Source of the DNA: JAGDXO01 sp964541025
GTDB taxonomy: Archaea > Thermoplasmatota > Thermoplasmata > Thermoplasmatales > GCA-001856825
Assembly (NCBI GenBank): GCA_964541025.1
Contig: CAZIOW010000003.1
Coordinates: forward strand, 1-57,338
Direction of reading: 5' to 3'
DNA length: 57,338 nt
Both the position numbers and the translations under genes were made by a program. Under the pieces are notes generated by a model, which worked only from the letters and a program-made list of their open reading frames with translations, had not been told where the DNA came from and ran no database searches. This document shows, one piece after another, positions 26,501 to 34,495 of this stretch. Position 1 is the stretch's first letter, and each line of letters begins with the position of its first letter.

Positions 26501-29500
26501 AACCCACATGGAATATAACCCATAATTTCGTTATTGCATCACATTCAGTTACCGGAGTAACATATCTTAACCTAGCAAATACCAATTTCTTTATTCCTAA
26601 TACAGATCTATCGGTAAATGGAACCCTTGTATTCTACAACAAAACATACAAGAATGAGGTTGTTGTAAATACAACAGCCAATGGAAGTTACAGCATACCA
26701 GACATACCCCCATATTCTTACAATGTCTCAGCCTTTGTGTATGGCGAATTTTACGGTAATATTACAAATATCACTGTATCATCGTCCCAGGTATCAAAGG
26801 ATATTGCCATTCCATTTGGAAAGCTGAAGCTCAACATTTCCAACAATATTGATATGAGTGGTGAAAATTACATAACTCTAAGCAGGAATAATTTTTCAAT
26901 GAATATAAGCACTAACTCAAATAATGAAACATTAAATATCCCTGCAGGTACTTACAATCTGCTCGCGAAAAAGGGAACGTATTCCGATAACATTTCTGTG
27001 AGTGTCGCCCAGAATGGAAATAGCAGTTATACAATTGAATATACGAAATATTACGATCTGAAAATTGCGACATATGTGAACGGACAACCCGTTCAATCTG
27101 CTATTAAGTTTGAAAATGAATTGAATTACAGTCAGTCTGGAGTTTTATTCTCAAATCAGGCTGGAATCCTATCCACAAATCTTACAGCATCTGTTTATTC
27201 AATTTACATAAATGCTTTTTATGATGGGCAGCATTATTCTTATCTCGAACTGTTAAATATTTCAAATAACATGGATCAGAGGATTAATCTTCTTCCCGCC
27301 ACCTTAGTAAAGGGAACAGTCGTGTACAATGGCCAAGCAGCCGCACTCTCGCCTGTAGATATTTTTAATCAAAGTGGGCTTCTGCAGATAGTTTCAAACT
27401 CTACTGGCTTCTATTCAGTTTATCTGCCAAATGGAGAATACAGGTTCTACTCATATTTCACCCTTAATTCTTCGCTTTATGTTGCATCTGATGTTTATTA
27501 TGTATCCGGTTATGTTGATAACATAAGCCTTCAGGGATTGCCCGGATACACATATGTAGGAAACGTATCATATAACAGTCAGACCGTTAAAGGCCTTGCA
27601 GTTGCAATTGTTGATAACCAGCCCTACTTTGAGTACCCTGTTACGACTGGAGAGAAGTACAACCTATTCCTTCCAGATGGTGTGGCTCCTCAGTATGTGA
27701 ATTATATTGCACCCGGCTATTCTGTCAGCAGCATCAACAGTAAGAATATATCTCTGAAGCTTCTTCCTGTGAATGTCACAGTGGAAATGAATTATACAGG
27801 TGACTATAAAATAACAATGATAATGTCCGGGGCGCAGAACTATGAACTCAACGTTTCCCATATTATGAATATCAGCGTGCTCCCAGGAGTATACAAGATA
27901 TCATTCAGGGCCGATAATCTATCTGTGACATCTTCAATAAATGAAATCGGGATCCAGTCTGTTCTCAACGGGCAGTACATTTCAATTGACCTTACACTGA
28001 AGGCAATGCTATTTGTCGGAACTGGGGGGATTGTGGAAATATTCAGTGGGAAAAATTTGGTATCATCCTCTCCAATGTCTTTCCTTCCACCTGGAAATTA
28101 CACGATATATGAGGTTTCGAATGGCATGGCTGCAATTGAAAATATTAATCTATTTGAGAATACAACAGTATACCCGGTACTTCAGCAGGCATATTTAGTT
28201 AGCGTAAATTCAAATATAAATTCTAAAATAATGATAAGCTCCCAATACGGCTCAATATATTGGAGTCAGTTGCAGGGTTATCTGCCTGCTGGCTTTTACA
28301 ACTTCTCCGTAAGCACCTACCTCAATAGTTCCTTTGAATTTTATGCCTCGTATTCTGCTTACATCTCTTCAAACTCCAATATATTCCTAAATGCAACAGT
28401 TAAGGAGCTGAAATCACAGATATATCTTAACTCATATGTGAATGGGACATTAGTTTCAGGAGCCAGATATATAGTCCAGGGACCCGAGAATGCCAGTGGG
28501 ATAGTTACAAGGAATCCACTCACTCTAAGATATGGGTTGTACGCATTGTACATTAATTATGGCAGCAACTCTTTCATAGGATATATGAACGTCAATTCTC
28601 AGAGACTATACCTTAATATCACGTTACAAAGGGCTTATCCCCTATCTTATGGTACCTATCTCAATAATTCAAGCTACAGCGGGAATATTGCAATAGAAGG
28701 CAAGATTAATTTTGCCATTCCATCTTCTGGTATAATTTACCTTCCAAATGGAACATACAATTTCACCGGATCAGCGAAGGGTATTTATTATGGCACAATA
28801 AACAATTATTCCTTCGTACAGCCGGTAACGGTAAATGGAATATCATCTGCTACTTTTGATCTCGAAATAAATCAGAATGTCAAGGTAAGTCTGATCTCAA
28901 TGGCGGGAAGCCCAACCATTTCACCTAACCAGAATTACAGTTTCCCGCTCATCATTCAGAGCAATTCAAACATACCGCTAACATTCACAATTGAAAATGC
29001 TTCCAACTTTGAAATCTCTGGAGCATCTATGACACTTCTACCTCATTCAAATGGGGTTGATACAGTATACATAAAAGTTCCAGCCGGCCAGCCAAGTGGC
29101 AGCTACTCACTTGATGTGAGAGTCATGTATGCTTCCACTTATCAGGATATTTACGTTAATGTAACTGTGCCGACTATCAATAATATAGAGATTGCAGTTA
29201 ATGATACCAGCGGCAGGATAGCGAATGGAGCTGTTTATTTGCCACTTAAAATAACCAATGCTGGTAATTCCAACATGAATGTCACGCTATCAATACTGAA
29301 TTCACCATATCTTATAAAAACAGGTCTGAACGTAACAATTGATGGAATGAATTATTATAATATCACCCTGAAACCATCAAATTTCAATAACACGACACTC
29401 GTCATAAAAGGATCATCTGTAAATGATATAAATGGTGCCACAATTTATGTGGCAGTCAACTACATGAACTATAGCAAGGTGATAAAGGTAGTACCTTCAT

Positions 29501-29658
29501 TACCAGCATTGTCCATTAAATATGCAAATGTTCAGGGAACAGGGCTTCAGAACTTTTCTGCCACTGTACAGGACTATTATATTTACGGTTTCTCAGCATT
29601 CATAGTGCTTGCAGTAGGAATTTCTATGATTCTTTTCAGGAGGCGAGCAAGGGCATGA
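23530..29658 (+). CDS. aglB: giant STT3/AglB oligosaccharyltransferase with surface extension
   Basis: About 2042 residues. The N-terminal 500 residues are a GT-C membrane domain of about 13 spans, with an acidic motif in GGSDAYYNMR near 58 and IGLFDIFTAL near 175. The catalytic signature WWDYG follows at about 571-575 (numbering from ATG 23530), then ADNFQDG. The enzyme moves a lipid-linked glycan onto Asn of N-x-S/T outside the membrane. From about residue 900 onward (IHGRVLDTLGKPIQGVRVTL) it continues for some 1100 residues of beta-rich, Asn/Ser/Tyr-rich sequence with carboxypeptidase-regulatory-like repeats and many sequons, ending in a C-terminal span and RRRARA. Archaeal AglB is normally about 600-1000 residues. 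ATG 23530 follows GGTGGA by about 5 nt; GTG 23521 is an alternative start. Confidence 0.92.
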   Translation: MASLPRANKLFSTARDIGIEVKTGIVLVLTFFLSLFLSSYFIIGVAIKGNYAVSGGSDAYYNMRIIQYILSTHHQLLFDPSLNYPIGLENPRPPFFHWFAVLLGYAFSPFLGGVYASTMTMFLMSTAIGGALIVFPTYFLGKELFGRKVGIIAAILVALSPLTMMKSIATIGLFDIFTALFGLMFIYYYLRAVNTFNFALSDKSSFSNIISTLRKNQISIVYALLAAVSLAASMLTWDGSISLVLILAGAGLVQLFIYAIRKKSALSIFTATLFFGAGFIVAFPWYYVAGFIAVRFDYPLIIWGALLISSIYFILLERKSWVLSISVYIVIAIAAIFAIDKINPNIIQSILSGQHYFIKNKIYNTIAEAQALPLGEDIMEFGPMQFFASIIGIGALIYYWIKRKDFNMTLALLYFAGIIFISMIASKFLYFGATATSILTGLVLVRVFEMLQFKEVIEKSRDRPVKHILRKEFKFAHYVTILIVVFLLVVPTTFYAVDSGIPFNNKTTYDREIYNATPSILRPQNYTPPYYLGAFGVSLDLPNSPWVRALDWFKNQDTSQPPADRPAFVSWWDYGFQTLEQGDHPVMADNFQDGIFPAAQILMAQNESQIVSIFISRILDYYVANHDLNNATIDSIISQYLGAGAMKNITNYELNGSNLISQIYANPSYYGPREGIQAGDAKYILMEGYLSNTFSLNTLINLNTALVQATGFNMSYIAVDYRLFPFSGINTGIFYAPAYLGDYPYVDVQGEIVPTTFFNITVTDASGNTYPLQDFPPGDTAVNYSINYLPMFYNSTIYRMFIGYPPSVAGVNSGIPGITSNMQYYIPMQAWGEPNFELAYKTVFWNPYTDYQNHTNAWQPVSLEQGYYYLKHKIGTVDMTPPASQVLPSDVVFVQYFPGAIIHGRVLDTLGKPIQGVRVTLTDQYGIPHDTAVTNSSGYYSLYAVAGNDTVTLSSGSYNSLFMVDSTTLNTFNISISESQADRTSYTATGQPTWNITHNFVIASHSVTGVTYLNLANTNFFIPNTDLSVNGTLVFYNKTYKNEVVVNTTANGSYSIPDIPPYSYNVSAFVYGEFYGNITNITVSSSQVSKDIAIPFGKLKLNISNNIDMSGENYITLSRNNFSMNISTNSNNETLNIPAGTYNLLAKKGTYSDNISVSVAQNGNSSYTIEYTKYYDLKIATYVNGQPVQSAIKFENELNYSQSGVLFSNQAGILSTNLTASVYSIYINAFYDGQHYSYLELLNISNNMDQRINLLPATLVKGTVVYNGQAAALSPVDIFNQSGLLQIVSNSTGFYSVYLPNGEYRFYSYFTLNSSLYVASDVYYVSGYVDNISLQGLPGYTYVGNVSYNSQTVKGLAVAIVDNQPYFEYPVTTGEKYNLFLPDGVAPQYVNYIAPGYSVSSINSKNISLKLLPVNVTVEMNYTGDYKITMIMSGAQNYELNVSHIMNISVLPGVYKISFRADNLSVTSSINEIGIQSVLNGQYISIDLTLKAMLFVGTGGIVEIFSGKNLVSSSPMSFLPPGNYTIYEVSNGMAAIENINLFENTTVYPVLQQAYLVSVNSNINSKIMISSQYGSIYWSQLQGYLPAGFYNFSVSTYLNSSFEFYASYSAYISSNSNIFLNATVKELKSQIYLNSYVNGTLVSGARYIVQGPENASGIVTRNPLTLRYGLYALYINYGSNSFIGYMNVNSQRLYLNITLQRAYPLSYGTYLNNSSYSGNIAIEGKINFAIPSSGIIYLPNGTYNFTGSAKGIYYGTINNYSFVQPVTVNGISSATFDLEINQNVKVSLISMAGSPTISPNQNYSFPLIIQSNSNIPLTFTIENASNFEISGASMTLLPHSNGVDTVYIKVPAGQPSGSYSLDVRVMYASTYQDIYVNVTVPTINNIEIAVNDTSGRIANGAVYLPLKITNAGNSNMNVTLSILNSPYLIKTGLNVTIDGMNYYNITLKPSNFNNTTLVIKGSSVNDINGATIYVAVNYMNYSKVIKVVPSLPALSIKYANVQGTGLQNFSATVQDYYIYGFSAFIVLAVGISMILFRRRARA

Positions 29659-30416
29659 ATAAAACGTTATCATTCATGATAATTGGACTGATAATTATCA
29701 GCGTATTTTCTGGTTTTGCAAGTGCAAGCAACGTAAGCATAGCTTCTGGTTCAATAACTATTAGCGGGCCATCTCAGGTTGCAGAAGGGTCCAATTTCAC
29801 ATATACAGTGGATGTGAATCACATATTCACTCAATATGAATTGGTAATGATACCAACAGGATACAATTTGACAGGAGCATCACCTGTTAGTCCACAATAC
29901 ATAAATGGAACATTTGCACCAATTACATTCAATATGACAGCTCCATCAGTGCCAACTACACTTCTCCTATTCTTCCAGGTAAGAGCATCTCTAGATGGTG
30001 CAGTGTTCTATTATAACGAGACAGTACCAGTTAACGTTGTGAAGTATACCCTGCTTCATGCAGTAATAAAGAATCCATCCAAATTTGCTGTGGAAGGACT
30101 TAATGTTTCATTCTATGTCAATGGTAAATACGTCGGCGCATCTGAGGTAAATTTGACCGCGAACTCCACTCAAAATGTTACATATAAGTGGCTCTCAGGA
30201 ACTTTGTCACCGGGTGTGTACACAGTATCAATAAATATCAATAATCCAATAGTTAAATTTGTAAATGGCCCGGAGTACAGCATTAAAATTCAATCAGGAA
30301 ATCCAAACATGAATTACATATATGCAGGTATTATTGCTTTTCTAGTAATAATAATCGTCGTCATTTTCATAGGAAGCTATTATTCGAGGAGGAACAGGCC
30401 AAAGTGGAAGAAATAG
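29655..30416 (+). CDS. secreted, membrane-anchored glycoprotein
   Basis: A 253-residue surface protein. A signal peptide (KTLSFMIIGLIIISVFSGFASA) is followed by an ectodomain of about 190 residues holding about ten N-x-S/T sequons (for example NVS, NFT, NLT, NGT, NMT, NET, NST and NVT). A C-terminal span (YIYAGIIAFLVIIIVVIFIG) and a short basic tail (RRNRPKWKK) end the protein. The ectodomain looks like one or two Ig/CARDB-like beta sandwiches. Its start overlaps the aglB stop by 4 nt, so the two are probably translated together. It may be a partner or major target of the giant AglB. That is inference. Confidence 0.8.
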   Translation: MNKTLSFMIIGLIIISVFSGFASASNVSIASGSITISGPSQVAEGSNFTYTVDVNHIFTQYELVMIPTGYNLTGASPVSPQYINGTFAPITFNMTAPSVPTTLLLFFQVRASLDGAVFYYNETVPVNVVKYTLLHAVIKNPSKFAVEGLNVSFYVNGKYVGASEVNLTANSTQNVTYKWLSGTLSPGVYTVSININNPIVKFVNGPEYSIKIQSGNPNMNYIYAGIIAFLVIIIVVIFIGSYYSRRNRPKWKK

Positions 30417-30419
30417 AAA

Positions 30420-30962
30420 TCACATTATTTTATCACTCATTGCTATATTAATTGCTGCTTCCCAATCATTACCTCTTTTTATTGTTTTTGAACTACCTTT
30501 TTCATTTACAAGAAAGTAGTGAAACCCCCTCAGCGCCTTTATTATTTTATCCCTGTTCATTCTGTCTCCGTTTCCAACCTTAATTTTGAAATCTTTGTAT
30601 CTGCACTGGCTGTGAACATCCTCAACATATTTCCTGATCTCCTCAAAATTGTATATGTTTCTTTTATCTATGACATAATTATCGGCCAGAGTTGCAATAC
30701 CTGGAGTTGGCCCGGGATCAATACCTACAACTATTTCTTTTGTGTTCGATTTATATATGACCTGCCTGATCCTGAACTCATCAGATCCGTCTGTAACAAT
30801 TACATTTTTCTCTTCAATGAACTCATCAGAAAAAACAATATCATATGCCTTGAGATCGGCACCTTCTGTAATGGAAGAAAATGGGATTTCCATCTTCTTG
30901 AAAAGGGATATCATCCTGTAATAAACCCTGAAATTTTTTGTGTAAATGGCAATCCTCAACAT
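30420..30962 (-). CDS. RuvC-like / RNase H-fold protein
   Basis: A 180-residue protein. Residues 1-70 are an unassigned alpha/beta domain. Then VVGIDPGPTPGIATL at about 77-91 matches the first strand of RuvC-like nucleases with its catalytic Asp, and the end DWEAAINIAMSD near 167-178 matches the last-helix Asp motif. The VGIDPG.T.GIA pattern is shared with the archaeal DUF460/COG2433 family, but this protein is much shorter. A nuclease or RNA-binding role is inferred from the fold. It converges on the glycoprotein gene with 3 nt between them. Confidence 0.6.
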   Translation of the reverse strand: MLRIAIYTKNFRVYYRMISLFKKMEIPFSSITEGADLKAYDIVFSDEFIEEKNVIVTDGSDEFRIRQVIYKSNTKEIVVGIDPGPTPGIATLADNYVIDKRNIYNFEEIRKYVEDVHSQCRYKDFKIKVGNGDRMNRDKIIKALRGFHYFLVNEKGSSKTIKRGNDWEAAINIAMSDKIM

Positions 30963-31030
30963 TTCTTAAATAGAATATCATAAAAAAATTTTATGCCATT
31001 TCCTTCCAGTGTATTAATTCTATCCCTCGA

Positions 31031-31276
31031 TCATACGAGATAATCCATCTTTTTACTATTTTCCACCTTTTCAAGAGTATTGTCTGTTTCAATATATATT
31101 ATGTCAAGCATATTGATAAGAAAATTTTTGTTACCGCTTTTCACGTAAACCAGGGGCTGCATGGAATCGGACACTCCCATAAATGTTCCTTCCAGAGTCT
31201 TAATTTCGTTACCTGCTCTCAAATAAATTATAACATGAGACCCTTCATTAAGGCTAAAATTTGTAAATTCCTTCAT
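31031..31276 (-). CDS. small protein, possibly Sm-like
   Basis: An 81-residue protein. Residues 10-62 (GSHVIIYLRAGNEIKTLEGTF, then PLVYVKSGNKNFLINMLDIIYIE) run as five short strands. The last strand is followed by the IYIE ending seen after the Sm2 motif of Sm/LSm proteins. The normal Sm1/Sm2 consensus residues are weak, so this is a fold guess. The C-terminal tail is polar. An RNA-related role is not shown by the sequence. Confidence 0.5.
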   Translation of the reverse strand: MKEFTNFSLNEGSHVIIYLRAGNEIKTLEGTFMGVSDSMQPLVYVKSGNKNFLINMLDIIYIETDNTLEKVENSKKMDYLV

Positions 31277-31306
31277 GAATTAATAATGATATCAGATATA
31301 AAAAAA

Positions 31307-31777
31307 TTATTTAACTACCAGGACAGCACATTCTGAATTTGCTGCCACCCTCTGGCTCACAGAACCGAGGAATACCCCTCTGATGAATCCCCTTCTTCTA
31401 TTCCCTATAACAATCAGATCTGGATTTTTATCCTTCGCAAGTTCCAGAATTTCCTTTGCCGGGTCCCCCTGCCTAAGGAAAATGTGAACATTCATCACTC
31501 CATTTGAAACCGCATAATCTTTTGCCTGATTCAAAATGCTCTCGCCCTTTTCCTTCAGGGTCGTAAGGCGTTCAAGGAGAGTCATATCTCCTGTGGGGTT
31601 TTCACCTGTTATATACTGAACAGGGTAAGGAACAACAAGAATAATATTCAGCTCCATGTCCTTCATCAATTTAGCAATGCTGATGGCCATATCAAGTGCC
31701 CTCATAGAAGGTTTGGAACCATCAATCGCTGCCAGTATTTTGGAAATTGGAAGAACTCCCCTGTTTTTCATTTCCAT
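31307..31777 (-). CDS. universal stress protein (UspA family)
   Basis: A 156-residue single-domain Usp. It begins with ISKILAAIDGSKPSMRALDMAI (the ATP-pocket Asp) and ends with LIVIGNRRRGFIRGVFLGSVSQRVAANSECAVLVVK. The latter fits the G-2x-G-9x-G(S/T) ATP-binding signature of the nucleotide-binding Usp class. The protein is soluble and cytoplasmic. Usp proteins respond to stress in ways that differ between species, so no more precise role is given. Confidence 0.92.
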   Translation of the reverse strand: MEMKNRGVLPISKILAAIDGSKPSMRALDMAISIAKLMKDMELNIILVVPYPVQYITGENPTGDMTLLERLTTLKEKGESILNQAKDYAVSNGVMNVHIFLRQGDPAKEILELAKDKNPDLIVIGNRRRGFIRGVFLGSVSQRVAANSECAVLVVK

Positions 31778-32038
31778 AAATACATATAGATGATATCTTA
31801 TAAAAATATTTCTTCAATTTTTTTATCTTAAGAAATAAATCTAGACTTAAATTTTTACATTGTAACGAAAAATAATCATTTGTTTCTGATTTGTCCCTAT
31901 GGTTTGATAAGATGAATAGGGGAATTCTTATTCAGTATAGAAGAGATGATATGATTGCTGAGTGGAATGTAGAATTTCTCTTGCATAAAAAAATACTAAA
32001 TTGAGGAACATCTAGTTTTAATATTCCATTAAATTCAG

Positions 32039-32668
32039 ATGGCATTGAAGGACATCATAGATGTGATTGATAAAATAAAGAAAATGGCATCACCACACAT
32101 TGGATTATGGGATGATCCTTGGCGAATTCTGATAACAGGTATACTTTCAACGAGAACAAAGGATGAAACAACAGACAGGGCAAGCATGAGGCTTTTCTGC
32201 AAGTTTTCAAATCCGATAGAACTTTCGAGAGCGGATGAAAAGGAAGTGGAATCATTAATTAAACCTGTTGGTTTTTACAGACAGAAGGCCAAGAATGTAA
32301 TAAGAGCTTCAAGAATGATTGTTGAAGATTTCGGCAATGAGATTCCTGACAAGATGGAAGAATTACTCAAGATCCCCGGGGTGGGGAGGAAAGTAGCAAA
32401 CATTGTTATTTCGTATGGTTTTAAGGGCTATGGGCTTGCTGTAGATACCCACGTATTCAGAGTGTTTAACAGGATTGGGGTAGTCAGAGCTAAAAATCCA
32501 GAGGAAATGGAATTTAAATTAAAGTCAAAACTGCCGCAAGATAGGTGGAATGAAGTAAATTCATATCTTGTGGAATTCGGTAAAAACATATGTAAACCAT
32601 TGAAACCGAGATGTGAAATATGCCTGTTGAGAATAGAATGCGATTACTTCAGGGGAAGAGAAAAATGA
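32039..32668 (+). CDS. nth: endonuclease III (DNA glycosylase/AP lyase)
   Basis: A 209-residue base-excision-repair enzyme that removes oxidised pyrimidines and nicks the abasic site. The helix-hairpin-helix is LLKIPGVGRKVANIV with its catalytic Lys at about 120. The catalytic Asp is in AVDTHVFRV at about 138. The 4Fe-4S loop is complete near the C-terminus with C-x6-C-x2-C-x5-C spacing (CKPLKPRCEICLLRIEC). The gene overlaps the next start by 4 nt (ATGA), which places it in one transcript with a Nob1-like gene. Confidence 0.95.
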   Translation: MALKDIIDVIDKIKKMASPHIGLWDDPWRILITGILSTRTKDETTDRASMRLFCKFSNPIELSRADEKEVESLIKPVGFYRQKAKNVIRASRMIVEDFGNEIPDKMEELLKIPGVGRKVANIVISYGFKGYGLAVDTHVFRVFNRIGVVRAKNPEEMEFKLKSKLPQDRWNEVNSYLVEFGKNICKPLKPRCEICLLRIECDYFRGREK

Positions 32669-33147
32669 AAATTGTAGTTGATTCTTCATCATTTTTCAAT
32701 GGTTTTCTTCCTGATTCCCACAATGAATATTACACGACCAATTCCGTGATGCAAGAAGTCAGAGGTAAAAAAATGAGGGATGAATTGGAGTTGAGATCAA
32801 CTTTTCTAAAAATATTATCACCCAGTCCTGAGAATATAAAGGTGGCAAAGGATGTTGCAAAAAAAACAGGAGACAGCGAACAGCTAAGTGATACTGATGT
32901 GGAAGTAATTGCTCTTGCAATACAGATTTCAGCATCCATTCTGACAAATGACCTGGCAATACAGAATGTTTGCAGAGTAATTGGAATAGATTATGAATCA
33001 TTTAAATCAAAGAAGATCAAGAATGAAATAGTGTGGAAATATAAATGCACAGGCTGCCGAAATGTTTATGATATCAATTACACCGAATGCCCGCACTGCG
33101 GAAATAAACTTAAAAAATTTCCAGTTAAAATAAAACCTATACGGTGA
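32665..33147 (+). CDS. nob1: Nob1-like PIN-domain endonuclease with zinc ribbon
   Basis: A 160-residue protein with an N-terminal PIN nuclease domain: acidic residues in KIVVDSSSF (Asp6), the Glu of MQEV near 30, SDTDVEVIALA near 90 and ILTNDLAIQNV near 108. A zinc ribbon follows: CTGC near 130 and CPHCG near 143. This matches archaeal Nob1, which cleaves the 3' end of 16S rRNA precursor in small-subunit maturation. ATG at 32665 overlaps the nth stop. A longer frame from 32620 has a start inside nth and adds a non-family N-terminus. It converges with endA, overlapping by 11 bp. Confidence 0.88.
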   Translation: MKIVVDSSSFFNGFLPDSHNEYYTTNSVMQEVRGKKMRDELELRSTFLKILSPSPENIKVAKDVAKKTGDSEQLSDTDVEVIALAIQISASILTNDLAIQNVCRVIGIDYESFKSKKIKNEIVWKYKCTGCRNVYDINYTECPHCGNKLKKFPVKIKPIR

Positions 33148-33850
33148 TCCATTTAATAACTAGAAATTTCAATCCAGATTTTTCATATCCTTGAACATAT
33201 GTCTTTTTAACGGAATGAGCGACCCTAACTCTTGCTACAAGGTCCTTGGTGCTCAGCTTATTCTCTATGTTCAGAAGGTACTTTGCATGGGTCTTTTCAT
33301 CCTCATAAATCCTGTAATCAGAGCCATATTTTGATCCAGATTTAATGGTGAGTTCTTCCTGCTTCAATTTTTTAAGAAAATCACCAGTATCCTTAAGTTT
33401 TTGCATTTCTTTACTATTGAAATTGAATTTTTCCATCTGATAAAGAATGCAATCTCCATCATCATCGACCACAATCACCAGAGTTGGAAACCTTTTAAAA
33501 TCACTGAAAACAATGAATTCTGGATATCTTATCACAGGAATTTTCTTACCTTTAACGTATATTGAATTATTTTTGATTATTGGTTTATATCCTTTCTCTC
33601 TCAAAAATCTGTAGGCGTGAAAGAGGAAAATATTGCTTCCAATTGATGACAATATCTCCTTTTCAGTCAATTTCCTGCTTCCAGAATATATATCAATCTT
33701 CCTCTTTGAATAGAGATAGTAAGAAGAAATCAAATCCAATGATAACTTTTCTCCGTGGTTAATGCCTTTGAAACCCTTATTTCTCAAAGTTGAGGATGCT
33801 TTTTCATCATCTATTATAATTCTTTTGCCTCTTTTGTGCCCAGTATACAT
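33137..33850 (-). CDS. endA: tRNA-splicing endonuclease
   Basis: A 237-residue EndA that cuts bulge-helix-bulge introns. The C-terminal catalytic half has KYGSDYRIY with the catalytic Tyr (about 182), KTHAKYLL with His188 and RVAHSVKKTYVQGY with Lys near 215. The N-terminal half (LFHAYRFLREKGYKPIIK near 75) looks like a second, degenerate copy of the same fold, as in two-repeat homodimeric enzymes. ATG 33850 is chosen because it lies 1 nt after the stop of the upstream GTPase. A longer frame to 33907 would run into that gene. A fitting substrate, the intron-containing tRNA-Met, is at 2201-2290. Confidence 0.9.
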   Translation of the reverse strand: MYTGHKRGKRIIIDDEKASSTLRNKGFKGINHGEKLSLDLISSYYLYSKRKIDIYSGSRKLTEKEILSSIGSNIFLFHAYRFLREKGYKPIIKNNSIYVKGKKIPVIRYPEFIVFSDFKRFPTLVIVVDDDGDCILYQMEKFNFNSKEMQKLKDTGDFLKKLKQEELTIKSGSKYGSDYRIYEDEKTHAKYLLNIENKLSTKDLVARVRVAHSVKKTYVQGYEKSGLKFLVIKWITV

Positions 33851-33851
33851 T

Positions 33852-34322
33852 TCAAGATACCACCAATTTGGCCGCTGCTTCTTGAAGCTGTTTAATATTC
33901 TCTCCATTCTTAGCGGATACAGGTATCACCTGGATTTTTCTATTTCCAAGCAATTTTATAACATCCTCCACCCAGAATGATGCACTGTAGTGAAGGTCAG
34001 ATTTATTGATTGCTATGATGATCTTCCTATCTCCAACCATTTCCAGTATTCCTGGAAGCTGGTTATAATCGAGCTCATTATTTGAATCTAGAACAATTAT
34101 AAATCCAGCAGTTTTTTCGGATGTAGGAAGGGTATTCACTTCCTTCAGCAATAATGTGACTGGTTTCCCATTAAGATTTATCGGATTAGTTCTATAAAAC
34201 TGTCCGGTACCGATAGAGCAATCCCCGTATGAATCGAAAACTATCCTGCAAAGGAGACTTGATTTGCCTGAACCCCTTGGTCCAACAATCAAGATTTTGA
34301 ATAGGCTGGAAAGTACCGGCAT
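33852..34322 (-). CDS. small Ras-like GTPase
   Basis: A 156-residue small GTPase-like protein. G1 is VGPRGSGKSSLL at about 13-24, a middle strand FIIVLDSNNEL near 73 replaces a normal DxxG G3 motif, G4 is NKSD near 105, and G5 is PVSAKNG near 134. The missing DxxG is odd for a switch GTPase, so hydrolysis may be altered. Archaeal relatives are seen beside tRNA or translation genes, but no specific role is known. It is followed 1 nt later by endA, so the pair is surely co-transcribed. Confidence 0.75.
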   Translation of the reverse strand: MPVLSSLFKILIVGPRGSGKSSLLCRIVFDSYGDCSIGTGQFYRTNPINLNGKPVTLLLKEVNTLPTSEKTAGFIIVLDSNNELDYNQLPGILEMVGDRKIIIAINKSDLHYSASFWVEDVIKLLGNRKIQVIPVSAKNGENIKQLQEAAAKLVVS

Positions 34323-34343
34323 TTTAGTTTTAATATTACCGCC

Positions 34344-34356
34344 TATAAAATACTTT
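34344..34356 (-). promoter_or_regulatory. putative TATA box of GTPase-endA unit
   Basis: Read on the minus strand this is AGTATTTTATAGG about 25-30 nt before the GTPase ATG at 34322, the right distance for a leaderless or near-leaderless transcript. Confidence 0.4.
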
Positions 34357-34495
34357 TTTTAATCCACATTTATGATAAAATTGATAATGGAATTTCTGTT
34401 AAATTTCAAGAAGAAGAAATTTATAGAGCTTATGGAACTTATTTTCCTTTTTAAAAAATAGTAAAGAATTAAAGTGAGATAATCATAACCTTCCA

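Noticed and set aside
31912..32004. A 30-residue plus-strand frame (MNRGILIQYRRDDMIAEWNV...) in the gap before nth.
   Set aside because: No ribosome site, no overlap with a neighbour and no recognised family. It is short enough to arise by chance. It could be revisited if relatives conserve it.
33851..33907. An upstream extension of endA (19 residues).
   Set aside because: It lies inside the GTPase gene on the same strand. ATG 33850, 1 nt after that gene's stop, is the simpler start.
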